Shown: positions 11,455 to 24,197 of the stretch, in pieces | Layout of the letters: every line of letters starts with the position of its first letter | Position numbering within the stretch: position 1 is the first letter of the stretch | NCBI GenBank assembly: GCA_029990175.1 | Contig: JARKIP010000051.1 | Span: forward strand, 2,434,501 to 2,498,500 | Source: Petunia secreta | Lineage: Eukaryota; Streptophyta; Magnoliopsida; Solanales; Solanaceae | Direction: 5' to 3' | Length of the DNA stretch: 64,000 bases | Position numbers and translations under genes: made by a program | The notes under the pieces: generated by a model | Databases searched by the model: none | The model's input: only the letters and a program-made list of their open reading frames with translations | What the model was told of the DNA's origin: nothing

Positions 11455-14400
11455 ATGAACTCTCCTCCGCCGTCGGCACCGGCGGATTCCTTGCCGGAGA
11501 AAAATAAAAAGGTGGACGACGACGACGCCAGCTGGGCTAGTTTCGGGTCGGATGCGGATATGATACCTCATCTGAATGGAAGGAAGTGAGTAATGATGAG
11601 GAATACGATTCGGAAGAAGAGTATTGCCCTAATTACCCTCATCAGAAGCACAGGGATTATGCTGTTTGGGACAAGTACTACCGACAGATTGAAGAGAGCC
11701 AGGTATTTATATCGTTTCATATTGTATTGTATTGCAGATGAGCGGAGAGGGCAGAGAACTTTCAGCTTAAACAAAAATAATTTCGTGATTACTTAACCAA
11801 GAGTTCAATCTATTATTATTAGTGTTAAGATCTACTATAAAGTCAGGATCCGCCTCTGTGTCAATCTATTCTTTGTGTTTATGAAAGTTAACTATGGCTT
11901 AAAATAGGTGCATGCTAGTTGCTTCGTGCATATGTCTTTTATTTAATACTTGTTCTGGGTATGCTGAGTGGCGGGTGCAGTACAATGATTCCGTCATCAG
12001 AATCATGGGGTTATTTCCATTGGTGGATGCTCTTTGAATTAACTTGCTAAAGAATTTTAGAGAACAAGAAAATAATTTGTGAACTATTTGGTCTTGAGTG
12101 GCACAGTTTGCTACCAAAATGCTATTTTTGTCTGGTATCCACCCTAATGAAGACATTCTTGGACACTTGCTTGAAATGACTTTTGCATTTCTCTAAACAT
12201 TTTGCTTGAATCTTAACTTGTTACGATGACAATTGGATGCAATAAGTGATGTTTATCTCTTATTATTGAGTGCTACTTTGTCAGGGATTTGATATTAAAG
12301 ATTATCCTGGTTCGTGCATGATGGCTAACATCTACCCCATGCACTGCTCCTTAAAGGATCCTAGAACTATGACAAGGTGAAGGGTTATGCTGAAAGGGCA
12401 CTTGAGCTATACAATCATCGTGAGGTATGCTCTTTCATCTTTCTTATTGAAAAATAATAATGCTCTAATCAGACTTTCCGTTATTAGAATCCCTTTTCCT
12501 TTGTCTTGTCTAGACTGCTAAGAGAGTTCCTTTCTACTTATTCTAGGGCACCAACTATGCGGTTGTGAAAGTTTTGAAGGTGAATGGAGGTGGCTGTTGT
12601 TACTTCAATTTTTATATTACCTTTTCGGTCGTGACACGTGATGGCAAGGGAGACTGGTTTCAAGCTAAGGTGGTGAAAGATATAGGTGATAGTGTGGAAT
12701 TTCCGATCATCAGGCCAAGGGTAATCTGAAAACCTTCCGTCATTCCTTGATGTTTTAACATGTTTGAATTTCTTGCTGTCGTCTTCAAGTATCATAACTT
12801 GGAATATGCTGTAGTTGAACCAAGAGTTTTTAGGTCATTGTGCTGCTATAAGATTAGGATTAGTTGCAAACAAATTTACACGCTTTAGCAGTTGATGGAA
12901 GGCATACGTTGAAAGAGTACTATCTTCTCTAACTTTATGTAACAGCATTTGACATGCAGACGCAGTTCAAGATATTAATGTTGTATAAGTATAAAATAAA
13001 AGAAAATGAAAATATAGAGGTTGAAAAGTTTTATGGGGTGTAGTAAAACCTCATCAAAGTTCAGTTATGATTAATTAATTGAGGTTAAGCTTTCTACTGG
13101 ATGAATTTTGACTCCTTTCTTATGAAGTTCTGGTGATGAATTTTTGGTTTATGCAAAATTATTCCCTTTTTTTGTTGGGTCACATCCTTCAATTGCTTTT
13201 TGTTTTTAAAGTTGCACTGTTTTGTGATTCAAATAAGTTGTACGATGTAATCTCTTGATTTTTGGGGAAATAGGTCAAAGTTTCCTTAGAGTTCTTCCCC
13301 CCACACTAATCTGCAATGCCGTGGAACTCGCATTCTGTAATGTGCAATTTCTGTACCTATCACAAAATGAATTCTCAGTGTTGCTTTGTCATGATTATGT
13401 AGTTTCTCAGCCTTAGCATAAAATATGAAACCTCCTCGTATCTCTTTCCCGTTCTCTGCATATTTCGTTGTTCATTAGCTCTGCTGAGTCAGTTGAGTTT
13501 GTTCAACTCCTTCAAATTTTCATCCATTTCTTCTTATCTGTTCTTCCAACTTTCCCATTATTATTGTAAGATTACCACTTCTTCGACACAGGTTGTCTTT
13601 AGGGAAATTAGACAGGCTAAATTTTGATAACTTGGTCAATACTGAAGAAGTGAGCTTAAGGACAGTAGAATGCACACCACACCTTCAATTTTTTTGCCAT
13701 TTCTTTACAACTCCATTCACTATAAAACAAGAGCTTTTAAGAGAAATACACCTACTTAAACCATCAGGGACAAATTAGTTTGCACCAGGATTTTCAATTT
13801 ACTTAAAGAAGTAGTTTAGTAGGCCAAAATCAGCAAATCGACTAAAAATTCTGCAGGAACTATAGCAGATTCAAAAACACTATATACGACCAACAATCTG
13901 CAGAAGGAACAACAGATTTCAAAAGCACCAAACTACATTAGTTCCACCAAAACAACAGATTCCCAGATTCTTCAAATTTGTAGCGGTCAACGACAAGCCT
14001 GCCGTGAAACCGACATGAGAGATTTTGTTTTGCTCTTGTCTCGTTTGGAGTAGAAGGAACGAATGGATTATAAGACTTTTTTTTATAATAATGAATATAA
14101 TGTAGAGCACCTTAATTTTTTTAGTTTTTATAAATTTTATTTCACTTGTATGTTTGGTATTTCACTTTTTAAATTTTTTTTTATATGTCTGGTGTGAGGA
14201 AAAAGTACCATCATTGAATCGAGAATTGTTCAAACATGATGGAGGACAATGTGTAACTCAAGCAGAGTCACACACACAACTTGTACTTATTTACTGATTT
14301 GGTGTTTATTAATGTAACTTCTTGACTTTTAGATTAAGGAATGAGGAGATGATGCATTATGTAAGTTAGGAGGGCTCTTGATTTTTTTTTTTTTTTTTTT

Positions 14401-14535
14401 TTCTAAAAAGAAGTCTTGTGGTTTCTACTGGGACTTTATTGCTTAAAGAATGAATGACTAGTTTGCAGCATTTTCAACTTGTAACTAACTTTCTCTCTTG
14501 CTATTATGCAGCCGAAGAAAGATTTGGATATATAG
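11455..14535 (+). pseudogene. Cystatin-like fold family gene, copy A (four exons, two frameshifts)
   Basis: Exons are visible with GT-AG borders at 11455-11702 (start ATG, acidic stretch DDDDASWASFGSD, then EEYDSEEEYCPNY and KYYRQIEESQ), 12285-12424, 12547-12720 and a 24-base last exon 14512-14535 (PKKDLDI, stop). The third exon reads GTNYAVVKVLKVNGG, then FYITFSV and DWFQAKVVKD. Strand pattern and order are like the plant cystatin/monellin-related proteins (UPF0725-type); inhibitor activity is not shown. An indel in exon 1 near 11566 and a one-base loss in exon 2 near 12366 break the frame, so it is probably dead. Exons 2-4 and the introns are copied downstream at 14849-17815. Confidence 0.62.
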
Positions 14536-14848
14536 TTCATGGAGTCTGCATTGGGACCTAAGGTCTTAGTACTTAATACTAAGCTTTAGCTTATGTTAAC
14601 AGCTTTTGTGGGGATCGTTGAACTCGATTACTAGCTCATAGCATTATGCCATTAGAGAGATTACTAGCTCAGTAAATCAGCAAAATTTTGTAAAGCAGAA
14701 TGCTTGCACAATGTGAGAAAGGATGATCCAACACAATCAAGAGCCTGCGCCATCTGGTTGCAACATAATCCTGTATGAGGTACTTATGAACTGTACATGT
14801 ATCGATTGGATGCAATAAGATGTTTATCTATCAGTGGTACTTTGTCAG

Positions 14849-17815
14849 GGATTTGATATTGATGATTATCCTGGTTCGTGCATGATGGCTACCATCTACC
14901 CCATGCCATGCTTCTTAAAGAATCCTAAGAAATATGACATGGTGAAGGATTATGCTGAAAGGGCACTTAAGGAGTACAACCGCCGTAGAGTATGCTCTTT
15001 CATCTTTCTTATCGAAAAATAAATAATGCTCTAATCACACTTGCCGTTATTAGATTACCTTTTCCTTTGTCTTGTCGAGCTAAGAAAGTTCCCTTGTACT
15101 CATTTTAGGGCACTGATTATGCGGTCGTGAAAGTTTTGAAGGTAAATGGAGGGAGCTGTCGTAACTTCAATTTTTATATTACCTTTTCGGTCGAGACACG
15201 TGATGGAAGGGGAGACTGGTTTCAGGCTAAGGTTGTGGAAGATATAGGCAATAATTTAGAATTCCCGATCTTCAGGCCAAAGGTAATATGAGAACGTTTA
15301 GTCATTCCTTGATTTCAATTATGATTAATTAATTCAGGTTAGTTTACTACTGGATAATTTTGACTTCTTTCTTAATATGAAGTTCTGATGATGAAATTTT
15401 TTCTTTATATGCAAAATATTCCCTTTTTTTGTTAGGCAGACATCCTTCAATTGCTTTTTGTTGTTAACGTTGCACCGTTTTGTGTTTTCAAATTATTTAT
15501 ACTGTGTAATCTCTTGATTTTTGGGGAAAATTTTGACACTGCAACTAAACCTTGCACTTATTAGACACTCCAGCTTCATCCAAATTGAACACAAAAAGCT
15601 GACTTGGAAAAAATGTGCACCTCAACTTCTGTTGGCGCGTGAATGGTACAAAATTGTAGTATTTTTCTTTTTGCTTTCCTTAAAACACTGACATGTTCTC
15701 TCTCCGGTGCTGCTACCACCATCTTTCCGCACTGCCACCACCAACCTTCCCTTTCTTCAAGCCACCCCCTCTTCGCCACCACCCTTTCGTCAATGCCACT
15801 ACCAAAATACAGTAGTTAGACTCATAGACCCTTTTGTTACATTGTTTGATTGGAAGGTGTTTGTGAGCTTTGCCTCAACTGGAATCATTTTTTGTTTGTT
15901 TAAAATCTCTATGAGAAAGACACCGGAGTGCTTTTTTCTTCAAATTATTAAAAGGTCCCTTATTAACATAACATCTATTCTTGTCATTTTGTTAATATGC
16001 ATATTGCATTTGTTCAACTAGTACTATTATAATTTAAAGAGAGCATATAATTATGTTTAATCCAAATAAGAAACCTTCGACGACTATGAATTCCCATAAG
16101 AGAAGAAATATATGTGTTCAAGCTGGTGATTCCAGTCTTGTTTCCATTACTGATCCTAAACGCCGTCTCGGGTGGGCCCTTAAGTGAAAGTGGTGGTTTC
16201 TAGGTTTCTTTAAATTAGGAACAGAAACTAAAGAGAAGGGGAAAGGAGGAGGATGACATGAGGGGCTGAAAATGAAAAGACGGCGGATTGGGGGTGTGTA
16301 TCGATGAAGAACCACCTGGAGAAGGGAGAAGATAGAAAAAATGGAAAAGAGAAATACTGAAAGTAAATCGGATAGCCACATGTCAGGTTTTAATTGGTTC
16401 GCTTTACACATCATCGCGCTTAAACATCACGCCCCCAAAATTGGTTGGTATTCATTGCTGTGTTGTTCAATAGACATAGAGTAGTTTGGAGTGTCTAATA
16501 GGAACAAATCTTAGTTGAAGTGTCAAAATGGAAAATATTGATAATGTTAAGGGGCTGATGTATTTAGCCAAATGAATTCTCAGTGTTGCTTTGTCATCAT
16601 TATGTAATTTGCACAATGGTTGATTTTGAAATACGTGTCAAACTGTTTTTCTTACTTTCATACTTAAACTATTGAAAGTGTTACCATACAAAGTGCCATG
16701 TGGTAGAGAAGTGTGTTCAGTTACTAAGTGGCACGTGTGAGATGAAAAATGGTTAAAAATTGCCTACTCATGGATCAATTTTGTTTTTTAATATTTTCTT
16801 ATTATGAATTAGAAAATCCTTGCATCTCCTTCCCGTTTTCTCTGCATATTCCGTTTTTCATTAGGTGCTGCTTCAGTTGGGTTTGTTCAACTCCTTCAAA
16901 AGTTCATCTATTTCTTCTTAATTGTTCTTCCAACTTTCCCATTATTTTTGTAAGATTACCACTTCTTTGACCCAAGTTGTCTTAGGTAATGAAAAAATAA
17001 TAAGATAAGTAGAGAGGCTAAACTTTGATAACATTGGTCAATAGTGAAGAAGTGAGCTAAAGGACAGTAGAATGCACAAACTTTTTTTTTTTTGGGGGGG
17101 TGGGGGGTGGGTGTGGTTAATATGTGAGCAATCTAGTTTCTGGAGGGTAATGGAAACACCCGATAGTTTAATTATAGAGGTAAGAAAAGTGATATATTTT
17201 AGGGGTTTCTTGAGATATTAACCCATATTATTGTTTCTTGAAGCTGCTCAATTAATGAAGTGAAAAGGATAAATAAAAACCAGACTGCCTAGGAAGCTTC
17301 TTTCCCTCAGTGAAGCATGTTTTGTGAGAAAATTATTTGACCCCTGATTATATATGCTTAAGAAAGGAACTTGGAGATGATCACTTTGTCTCATTTGGAG
17401 TATTATATGGAACGAATGGAGTAGAAGATTGTTTCATAATAGTGAATATGAGGTTGAACACATGAAAAGTTCGTTTTAGTTTCACTTGTATGTTTGGTAT
17501 AAGGAGAAACTACCATTGTATTGGTCAAACGTGGTGGAAGATAATGTATCGGCTCGAGTAGAGTCAGACACACACCTTTCACTTTTTGTTACACTGATTT
17601 GGTGTTTATTAATGTAACCTTTTGACTTGATTTTCTTTTTTTAAAGGAATGTGGAGTATTGCGGTTCCTACTTGGCTCCTGATTAAAGTATTGTGGTTTC
17701 TCCTGGGGCCTTATTGCTCATAGAATGTCCATTTTTCAGCATTTGCAACTTGCAAGTTACTAACTCTCTCTCTCTATTTATTATGCTGGGGAGGAAAGAT
17801 TTGGCCATATAGTGT
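14849..17815 (+). pseudogene. Cystatin-like gene, truncated copy B (no exon 1)
   Basis: This is the tandem copy of exons 2-4 of the upstream gene. Exon 2 (14849-14989) reads GFDIDDYPGSCMM and keeps the frame lost in copy A. Exon 3 (15109-15282) reads FNFYITFSVETRDGRGDWFQ. Both keep GT-AG borders. The last-exon region near 17788-17815 has lost the CAG acceptor (it reads CTGGGG), and no copy of exon 1 is seen upstream, so a full product is unlikely. A 998-bp inverted-repeat element sits in the intron after exon 3. Exons 2 and 3 are better preserved here than in copy A, so the damage to A may be recent. Confidence 0.62.
15531..16528. mobile_element. 998-bp inverted-repeat element (MULE/MITE-like) in copy B intron
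   Basis: The ends are imperfect inverted repeats of about 50 bp. The left starts TTTTGACACTGCAACTAA and the right, complemented, starts TTTTGACACTTCAACTAA; both share TATTAGACACTCCA further in. The sequence is absent at the matching site in copy A, which supports insertion. Flanks TGGGGAAAA and TGGAAAATA are similar but not identical, so the target duplication is uncertain. No transposase is encoded. Confidence 0.72.
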
Positions 17816-17930
17816 TTGAAGTCTGCGTTGGGACCTCCTTTACTACATAGTGTTGAGCTTTAGAATATGTTAACAGCTTATGAGGGGATTGTTTAACGGG
17901 ATTACTAGCCTCATAGGGTTATTATGCTAT

Positions 17931-20021
17931 TTAATTGCCCCTGAATCTTATTTATTGGACATGTTAGTGTAGTAGCAGTGTGTGATGTGTAGAAAGAGAG
18001 GCAAACACTGAGATTTGACCTTCTAAGTTGTAATTAACGAAAGATTGCTCGTTTCTCTTGTGCATCGTTTGCTCTATATAATTTTTTACCCGTGGCAGTT
18101 GCTGGGCCGAACATGTTCGAACTGAACTGCTCATATCAGGTCTGGTTCGTGCGTCCGCATATTTATTTGGACGCTTTCCAGCAAATGGTGCAAAGTACAA
18201 ATGCATCCAAATTCGCAATATATCAATTGCTGCTGTGCACTGAGCATAAACTTGTTTACTAAAATACTCTTGCCAGCTCATTCAAATATAAAAACTAGAG
18301 GGGCCTTTACGTAGCCACTTTCCTTTTCTCGTTTCTTTCCTTTACTCCCGTCAGTGAAGCAAGCGATTGGAAGTTGGAATAATATGTCAATTTCTCATGC
18401 ACAATACAAAAACATAAATATAAAATCAGTGTAACTGCGGATTTTTAATGTCACATGGAACATCCAACTTATCAGCAGATATAACAAAAAAGAAGGGTCT
18501 ACTAGTGAATAAATTTTTGTAAAAAAAGAAAAAGGTCTGCTAGTTTACTTGATAGCTAACTCTATCTACAAGACTGAATTTGATAAGAAAAACAGTGTGC
18601 ATGCATATAAAATGTCTTAACCCGAAGGACGGGATTTTATCCTTCCGAAACTAAAAATCAAGAAATTAAATGTGTGAACTAATATGTCTCAGTCTAAACT
18701 TCTCGATCAAAACAATTGAACATTTTCTGTAGAACCAATGATAAAGTTTTTGACACGCTACCGGTACTTAAATAACACAATGGCACTGAGAAATGTCAAA
18801 GGGTGAATCCAAGTTGGGCTTTGGGATCATTTTTTGTTATTCTTTTTTACTTTTCTGTGCTTCATTGTTTATTTTCCACATGTAATTTACAATGATCAAT
18901 TTGAAACTCAGGCACGGTAAATAAAACAAAGTCAAGTAGACAATTTTTTCATTTGACGCTAGATGTAACAATGTGACCTTTTACGTTATTGAAGGAATAA
19001 ACGTTTACAGAACTAGTGTATATAAAAGATAAACTAAAAGGAGTATATATATATATATATATATATATAGTCTACGAAGCTAATATAAATTTAATCAGTG
19101 GATGCAGCAACACAATGACGAAGGTATGACTTTTACCAAGAGGGTTCAATATCTACTGCACATAAAAAAATTGGCTGACGCATAAAGATGAATTGTCCAG
19201 AAGGTTTTCTTTCAGTGAGAACAGTGCGATTGTATTTATATGATTGTGCTACTATACCTTTGTATAGTAGCTTTAATCTGAGTTTGTTGGTGAATAAACT
19301 AGATTAATCTGAGTTTGTTGGTGACTTTTACCAAGAGGACGTTTGCAGTGGTAAACAATCCTGCACGACTCATTTCGGCTGCTAATGCAATGGCTGAGAA
19401 GGTAATTTCTTATGCTGATAACTTCTCAAGTCTTTGGCAATAACGTATATATATATATCCTAATTCCTAAGTGAAAAGACATCATTTATGGTAGTGATCA
19501 AGTGTATGATTGGCTGCGGAAATTTGCCTTAATATGAAAGAGTAACTTAAGGTGTTGAATGTTTGTTAAAACTTGAAGAGTATATATATTTACTTTGTAC
19601 TGTAGATTCAGATATTTTGTAATTTATTCTTTTGATTTAGCATTTTTATCTCTCATAGGATTACGTATATAGAAAATACAGTTATTTCTTATACATAGAA
19701 TCAGCCAAATCCAATGTGTAGTTAATAAATTCAAATTACATGGTCTTATTATGGGACATTATTTAATTGGTCATAAGGAAGTTTAAGAGAATAAGAGGTA
19801 AGACTTTAAAGCTTGTTATCTAAAACAAAATTTATGCTTACAAACTATTTCATTAAGGGCTTAACGAGAAGTTTAAAATTAATTTATTTTTAGATATCAT
19901 TTTTTTATATGCCTAAGAAGGAAGATATGGCATATATAATTGAAGCAAAGACACCACTAATGAAGTTGGAGGGAAATTGCTTTAGTCACTGTTCACTCGT
20001 ATTATTAGTACCATACTTAGC
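17931..20021. other. Unassigned AT-rich spacer
   Basis: No supported gene. A (TA)n tract lies near 19043-19068. A short direct repeat (AATCTGAGTTTGTTGGTGA) occurs at about 19274 and 19306. The remainder shows no motif I can name. Confidence 0.4.
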
Positions 20022-20391
20022 TAGCGTTTGGACATAAATTCTCGAATAATTTTTTAGAAACACTTTTCGGGTGAAGTTTGATATAAAAATAAAAAAGTAT
20101 TTGGACATATTTTTTGGGAATAAATTTTTTGGCTAAAAAAGAGTCTTTGAGCTCTTGTGAGATTGATATGTAATGGTTACTTTTTGGCTCAAAAAGAGCT
20201 CATTTTAAATTTTTGGGACTTTTTGAGAGAAGTTTTGGTCAAATATCATAAACAAACAGTTTTTCTCCCAAATGTTCTTTTTGAATTTTTGGGACTTTTT
20301 GAAAGAAGTTTTGGTCAAATATCATAAACAAACAGTTTTTCTCCCAAAAACTCCCAAAAAATATTCTCAAAAACTATAAACAAACGGGGGC
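20022..20391. mobile_element. Probable MITE with GCGTTTGGACATA / AAACAAACGGGGG ends
   Basis: The block runs from AGCGTTTGGACATAAATT to AAACAAACGGGGGC. This is the style of end seen in many short plant elements, but the ends are only partly complementary. It contains a tandem duplication of about 75 bp (near 20207-20280 and 20283-20350) around AAACAAACAGTTTTTCTCCC. No target duplication could be established, so the call is tentative. Confidence 0.45.
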
Positions 20392-22099
20392 TTATTCTCG
20401 TCCACCTTATCACCAAGATACCAAAAGCAACTTTCGCCTTAATTATCGACCCAATTCTTCCGCACTCTTTTAGTACATGAAAGACACGTAATCCCTCAAT
20501 ATTTTTCTTCCTAGACAAATCAAGATTTTAAATTTAGTGGATCTATCCCTCAAGTTTTATCATTTTGTACTGTTGGAATTGTGTGTTAAGAAATTTGTTA
20601 TATAAATGTAGATAAATGTATTGGGTTTGGATTAAATTTCTTAAAAAGCTACAACAACCACCTCTGAATATGTATGCTGGTTCTGTACCTTTGCCTGTGC
20701 AGCAACTGGCTACGGCTCCCATAAAGCAGATTTCTGATCCCTCTTCATTTATTGTAAGTTTGCAACAGATCGTTTTATTCATTCTTTTCTATTTTCTAGT
20801 GGGACCACAAAAAGATGGACACACTCCCATTCAATTGATCTCTTCCACTTCATCACTAACATTCAAAACAACTTTCACCTTAAACATCCATCCCGATTCT
20901 TCCTCGCTCTGTTTTTTCTTTTTTGGTCAGGAAAAGCAAAATACTTCATATTACTGAACTACAAACATTACAAAGGAAGGCACCAAACTCCCAATATTCG
21001 TTTTGTGGCTTCTTTTTTTTATAATATAATTGCACATGCTCAGATGCATTTAATTGTAGGAGGCTGCTATTTGATCATATCTATGCGGACATACAATGGC
21101 CATATTCGATAAAAAGTATATAAAGTTCCTTTTCATTTTTTACTGTTATTTTTCCTCCAAAGTTTCTCTCCACTATTCTTTTTATTCAACCAAATTAATA
21201 AGATAAATAAGAACATTATCTTGGTTCTAATTTAGACGTGTCACGACTAAGAATATTATTCTGAGCTTCAAATAAACTACTATTTCGCTATTTTTAAGTT
21301 AGCGATAATTCATGTTAAATTTTAATTTTGAGTTATTTTTTCAATTATTTAAATTTAATTTAAATGAATATGAAAATTTTAAAACTTTATACTTTGTGCT
21401 TTGCACGAACTAGCGTATGTGTATTACTAGCGTATGTGTATTACAAGTATTTATGTATATATTAATTAAATTAAAAAATTCCTCCATAGGTTTTGGTGGT
21501 ATTCGATTCAAAAAAATTTATAACTTTCCTAACAAAAACACTTTATTTTTCCAAAAGATAGGTTTCAAATAAATGCAAAAGATAAACAAACTGAAAAAAT
21601 AGCTTTTAGCCTTTTTCTTTTCTAGAAAATACTTCTGTTTAGACATCAAGTTAAAAGATAATTAATGCACGTGTGATTCGAGTGAATATTTGTTTGATGA
21701 TATTTTTGCAATTTTTGCTGGAACGGAACTTGAGAGAGTAAGGTTGATATGATCCTAACTATGAATAAGGAAAATAACAAGAAATTAAAGAGATAAAAGC
21801 AAGATCCAATTTGATTAATTTGGAATTAAGGAAACAAATTAGGAGGTGAGGTCTAATCACCCCCCTCAAAACAATAATCAAAGAGAACCCTGACTATTTG
21901 ATCCTAAATTGAATTTGAAATTCAATTGCAAACCAAGGAAATCAAGATGCTTAAGCAACATGCTTTAGCCAATATTTTACACAAATCAATATTCATCAAA
22001 GACTAAACCTAAATAATAAAGATAAGGTAGCTTATATAGGTCCTACTGAATATGACATAACATTGCCTTAATTGCCCCTAAAGTGGGCTGCAACAAAGT
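20392..22099. other. Spacer with a diverged copy of the downstream array flank
   Basis: No gene is supported. Around 20570-20760 the order AAGCTACAACAACC, CCTCTGAATATG, GTTCTGTACCTTTGCCTGTGC resembles unit-start blocks at about 27430, 29820, 31170 and 32630, so it may be an outlying copy of that repeat. 21720-22100 looks like LTR or untranslated DNA of a decayed retrotransposon, by position next to the gypsy pol relic; no ends are defined. Confidence 0.4.
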
Positions 22100-22138
22100 A
22101 ATTAGACTAAAAATAGGCTGCTGACTGTTGTATCAGCG

Positions 22139-22330
22139 CTAACGCGCCAAAGGACACGCGATCGCGTCACACGAGCAGCCAGAGCTTCGCGATCGCGGCT
22201 ATGGTCACGCGGTCGCGAAGAGTGATCTCTTCAGCCTTCTTCAGCTCTCTGCGCGATCGCGTATGAAGCCTTGCGATCATGTTGAACAGTGATGGTGTCT
22301 TTCACGATTGCGTCATGTGGGTCGCAGTCG
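22139..22330. repeat. CpG-rich cluster of GCGATCGC-type palindromes
   Basis: In an AT-rich setting this 190-bp stretch holds repeated CGCGATCGCG-like words: ACGCGATCGCGT at 22156, TTCGCGATCGCGG near 22187, ACGCGGTCGCGA at 22207 and GCGCGATCGCGT at 22251, then decayed versions (GCGATCATG, ACGATTGCG, GTCGCAGTCGCAATG). It directly abuts the gypsy pol relic and is probably part of that element's non-coding region. Confidence 0.7.
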
Positions 22331-22399
22331 CAATGAGTGTTTTCCAGAACTGAGGCAGTGAGCTCATAAACTGGACCTGCACTCTCCAACAACTGTCCC

Positions 22400-23660
22400 T
22401 TCACCTCCAGTTTGGTAAATACAGCCTGCAACTCTTGCAACTCCCTCGCTTGGCTTCTCGTGAATGGTTTGCTTGCGAACCGACCACTACATTATCTTTA
22501 CACTTTTTATAATGGATAACATATGGGAAGGTTTCAAGGAATTCCACCCATTTGTCATGTGTCACATTCAATTTCTCTTGGGATTTGAGGTGTTTCAAAG
22601 ATGGTGCTCGGTTCTAATGACAAACTCTATGACCAAAGATAATGTTGCCAATGGGCAATGCTCTTACCAAGGCATACAATTCTTTGTCATAGGTAGAGTA
22701 TTTAGTGGTTGCCCCCCCTTAAGCTTCTCACTAAAATAGGCAATGTGCTTTTGATATTGTATCAACACGGCTCCAATTCCCACTCCACTCGCATCACACT
22801 TCACTTCAAAGGTTTTATCAAGGTTGGGTAATTGAAGAAGTGGTGTAGAGCTAAGCATTTCCTTCAATTTGACAAAAGCCTCTTCTTATTCCTTCCCCCA
22901 CACAAACACTTTATCCTTCTGTATCACTTTGATCAATGGTGCAGCCCTAGTGCTAAGTCCCCTTACAAATCTCCTATAGAAGCTAGCCAACCCATGGAAA
23001 CTTCTCAAATCACCAATGCTTTTAGGAGTGGGCCGATCTCTAATGTCCTCCACTTTAGCCTCATCAACTTTCACAGTGTTTGCACTCACCACAAAACCAA
23101 GAAACACAACTTTCTCAACACAAAAGGAGTACTTTTTCAAGTTAGCAAATAGTTGTTCCTTCCTCAAGACATCAAACATTTGTTTTAAATGATTAGCATG
23201 TTCATCAAGAGATTTGTTATAGATAAGAATATCATTGAAGTACACTATAATAAACTTCCCAATAAAAGGTTTAAGCACATGATTCATCAACATCATGAAG
23301 GTTGAAGGAGCATTGGACAAGCCACTCTTAAAGACCAAAGTTGGTCTTAAAGGCCGTATTCCACTCATCACTCGGATTCATCCGGATTTAGTGGTAGCCG
23401 CTTCTCAAGTCAATTAGAGAACACACAAGAGCCACACAACTCATCAAGCATATCATTTGATGACGATACTTTACCATTATCTTGTTGATGGCTCTACAAT
23501 CCACACACATGCGCTATGTTCCATATTTTTTTGACACTAGGATGACCGGAACCGCACATGGGCTTAATCTTTTTTGCACAAGTCCTCTTTCAAGCAACTC
23601 CTCCACTTGTCTTTGGAGTTATTTGGTGGCCTCCGAATTGCTCCTATAGTTTATGAAGTG
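22400..23660 (-). mobile_element. Ty3/gypsy pol relic (RT, RNase H, connection)
   Basis: On the minus strand, in order: an RT palm remnant with YACVDCRAINKIMVKYRHQ and IDLRSGYH (about 23540-23385), then FKSGLSNAPSTFMMLMNHVL, then FIIVYFNDILIYNKSLDEH. There the catalytic YxDD is changed to FNDI, so one catalytic aspartate is replaced by asparagine. VFLGFVVSANTVKVDEAKV and LRSFHGLASFYRRFVR follow (23371-22886). An RNase H start with FEVKCDASGVGIGAVL lies at 22867-22664, and VTHDKWVEFLETFPYVIHYK after 22598. Frameshifts separate the parts. No LTRs were assigned to it. It belongs to the same strand as, but is not clearly the same element as, the gag/LTR piece at 24198-26295. Confidence 0.85.
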
Positions 23661-23834
23661 TGTGTGAATGTATGTGGGGTGAAGGAAAAGAATCTCGAAG
23701 GGGTTTTGATCTGCCTTTTTTTTTTTTGTAAAAAAAAATGGTGTATGTGTTGTGTCTTTTTTAGATCTGTTTTTTTATTGTGGGAGAGATGATGAAGATG
23801 AATAGTGATTGTGCGCTAGGGTTTTGGGATGAGG

Positions 23835-23880
<46 letters not shown>

Positions 23881-24197
23881 CTTTGTAAAGATAGGCTGGA
23901 TTTTAAGGTTAAGAACAAAATTAGCCCTTTTAGGATAAATTGAATAGGTAGAATGGATTGCGCGAGTAGGAAAAAATAGAGGTTGCGTCATTCATATTTG
24001 GCCTCTTTTCTTCAAAATTAATGGGTTTTCTCTTATTATTATTATTTTATTTAATTTTCAAATTTAACCTCAATTATAAAAATATTACCATAATTTAATA
24101 ATTTTGAAAAAATTCGGGATAAAATTGGGTACACACCTTGATCAGTCATCCCCTTGATCGCATTTACCAGCTCGGAGGTTGATATGTTGAAATTGTA
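23661..24197. other. Spacer between gypsy fragments
   Basis: Apart from the microsatellite, the sequence is AT-rich with no gene. The part next to 24197 (CTTGATCAGTCATCCCC region) may be the truncated continuation of the gag-bearing element. Confidence 0.35.
23842..23877. repeat. (GT)n/(TA)n microsatellite
   Basis: A short GTGTGT run passes into a (TA)n run of about 17 repeats. It is a simple repeat lying in spacer between two gypsy pieces. Confidence 0.9.

Larger units (their letters stand above)
12230..17930 (+). repeat. Direct tandem duplication of cystatin-like gene segment (about 2.4 kb and 3.1 kb)
   Basis: Copy 1 spans about 12230-14650 and copy 2 about 14800-17930. Coding exons, intron blocks (for example ATTAATTAATTGAGGTTA near 13073 and its partner near 15328), the GTAAGATTACCACTTCTT blocks at about 13567 and 16949, and the last-exon regions all occur in the same order. 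Copy 2 is longer because of a 998-bp element and other inserts. Exon 1 is not included in copy 2. Boundaries are approximate. Confidence 0.8.

Noticed and set aside
15707..16414. Proline-rich and hydrophobic frames on both strands
   Set aside because: They lie inside the 998-bp inverted-repeat element and have no domain.
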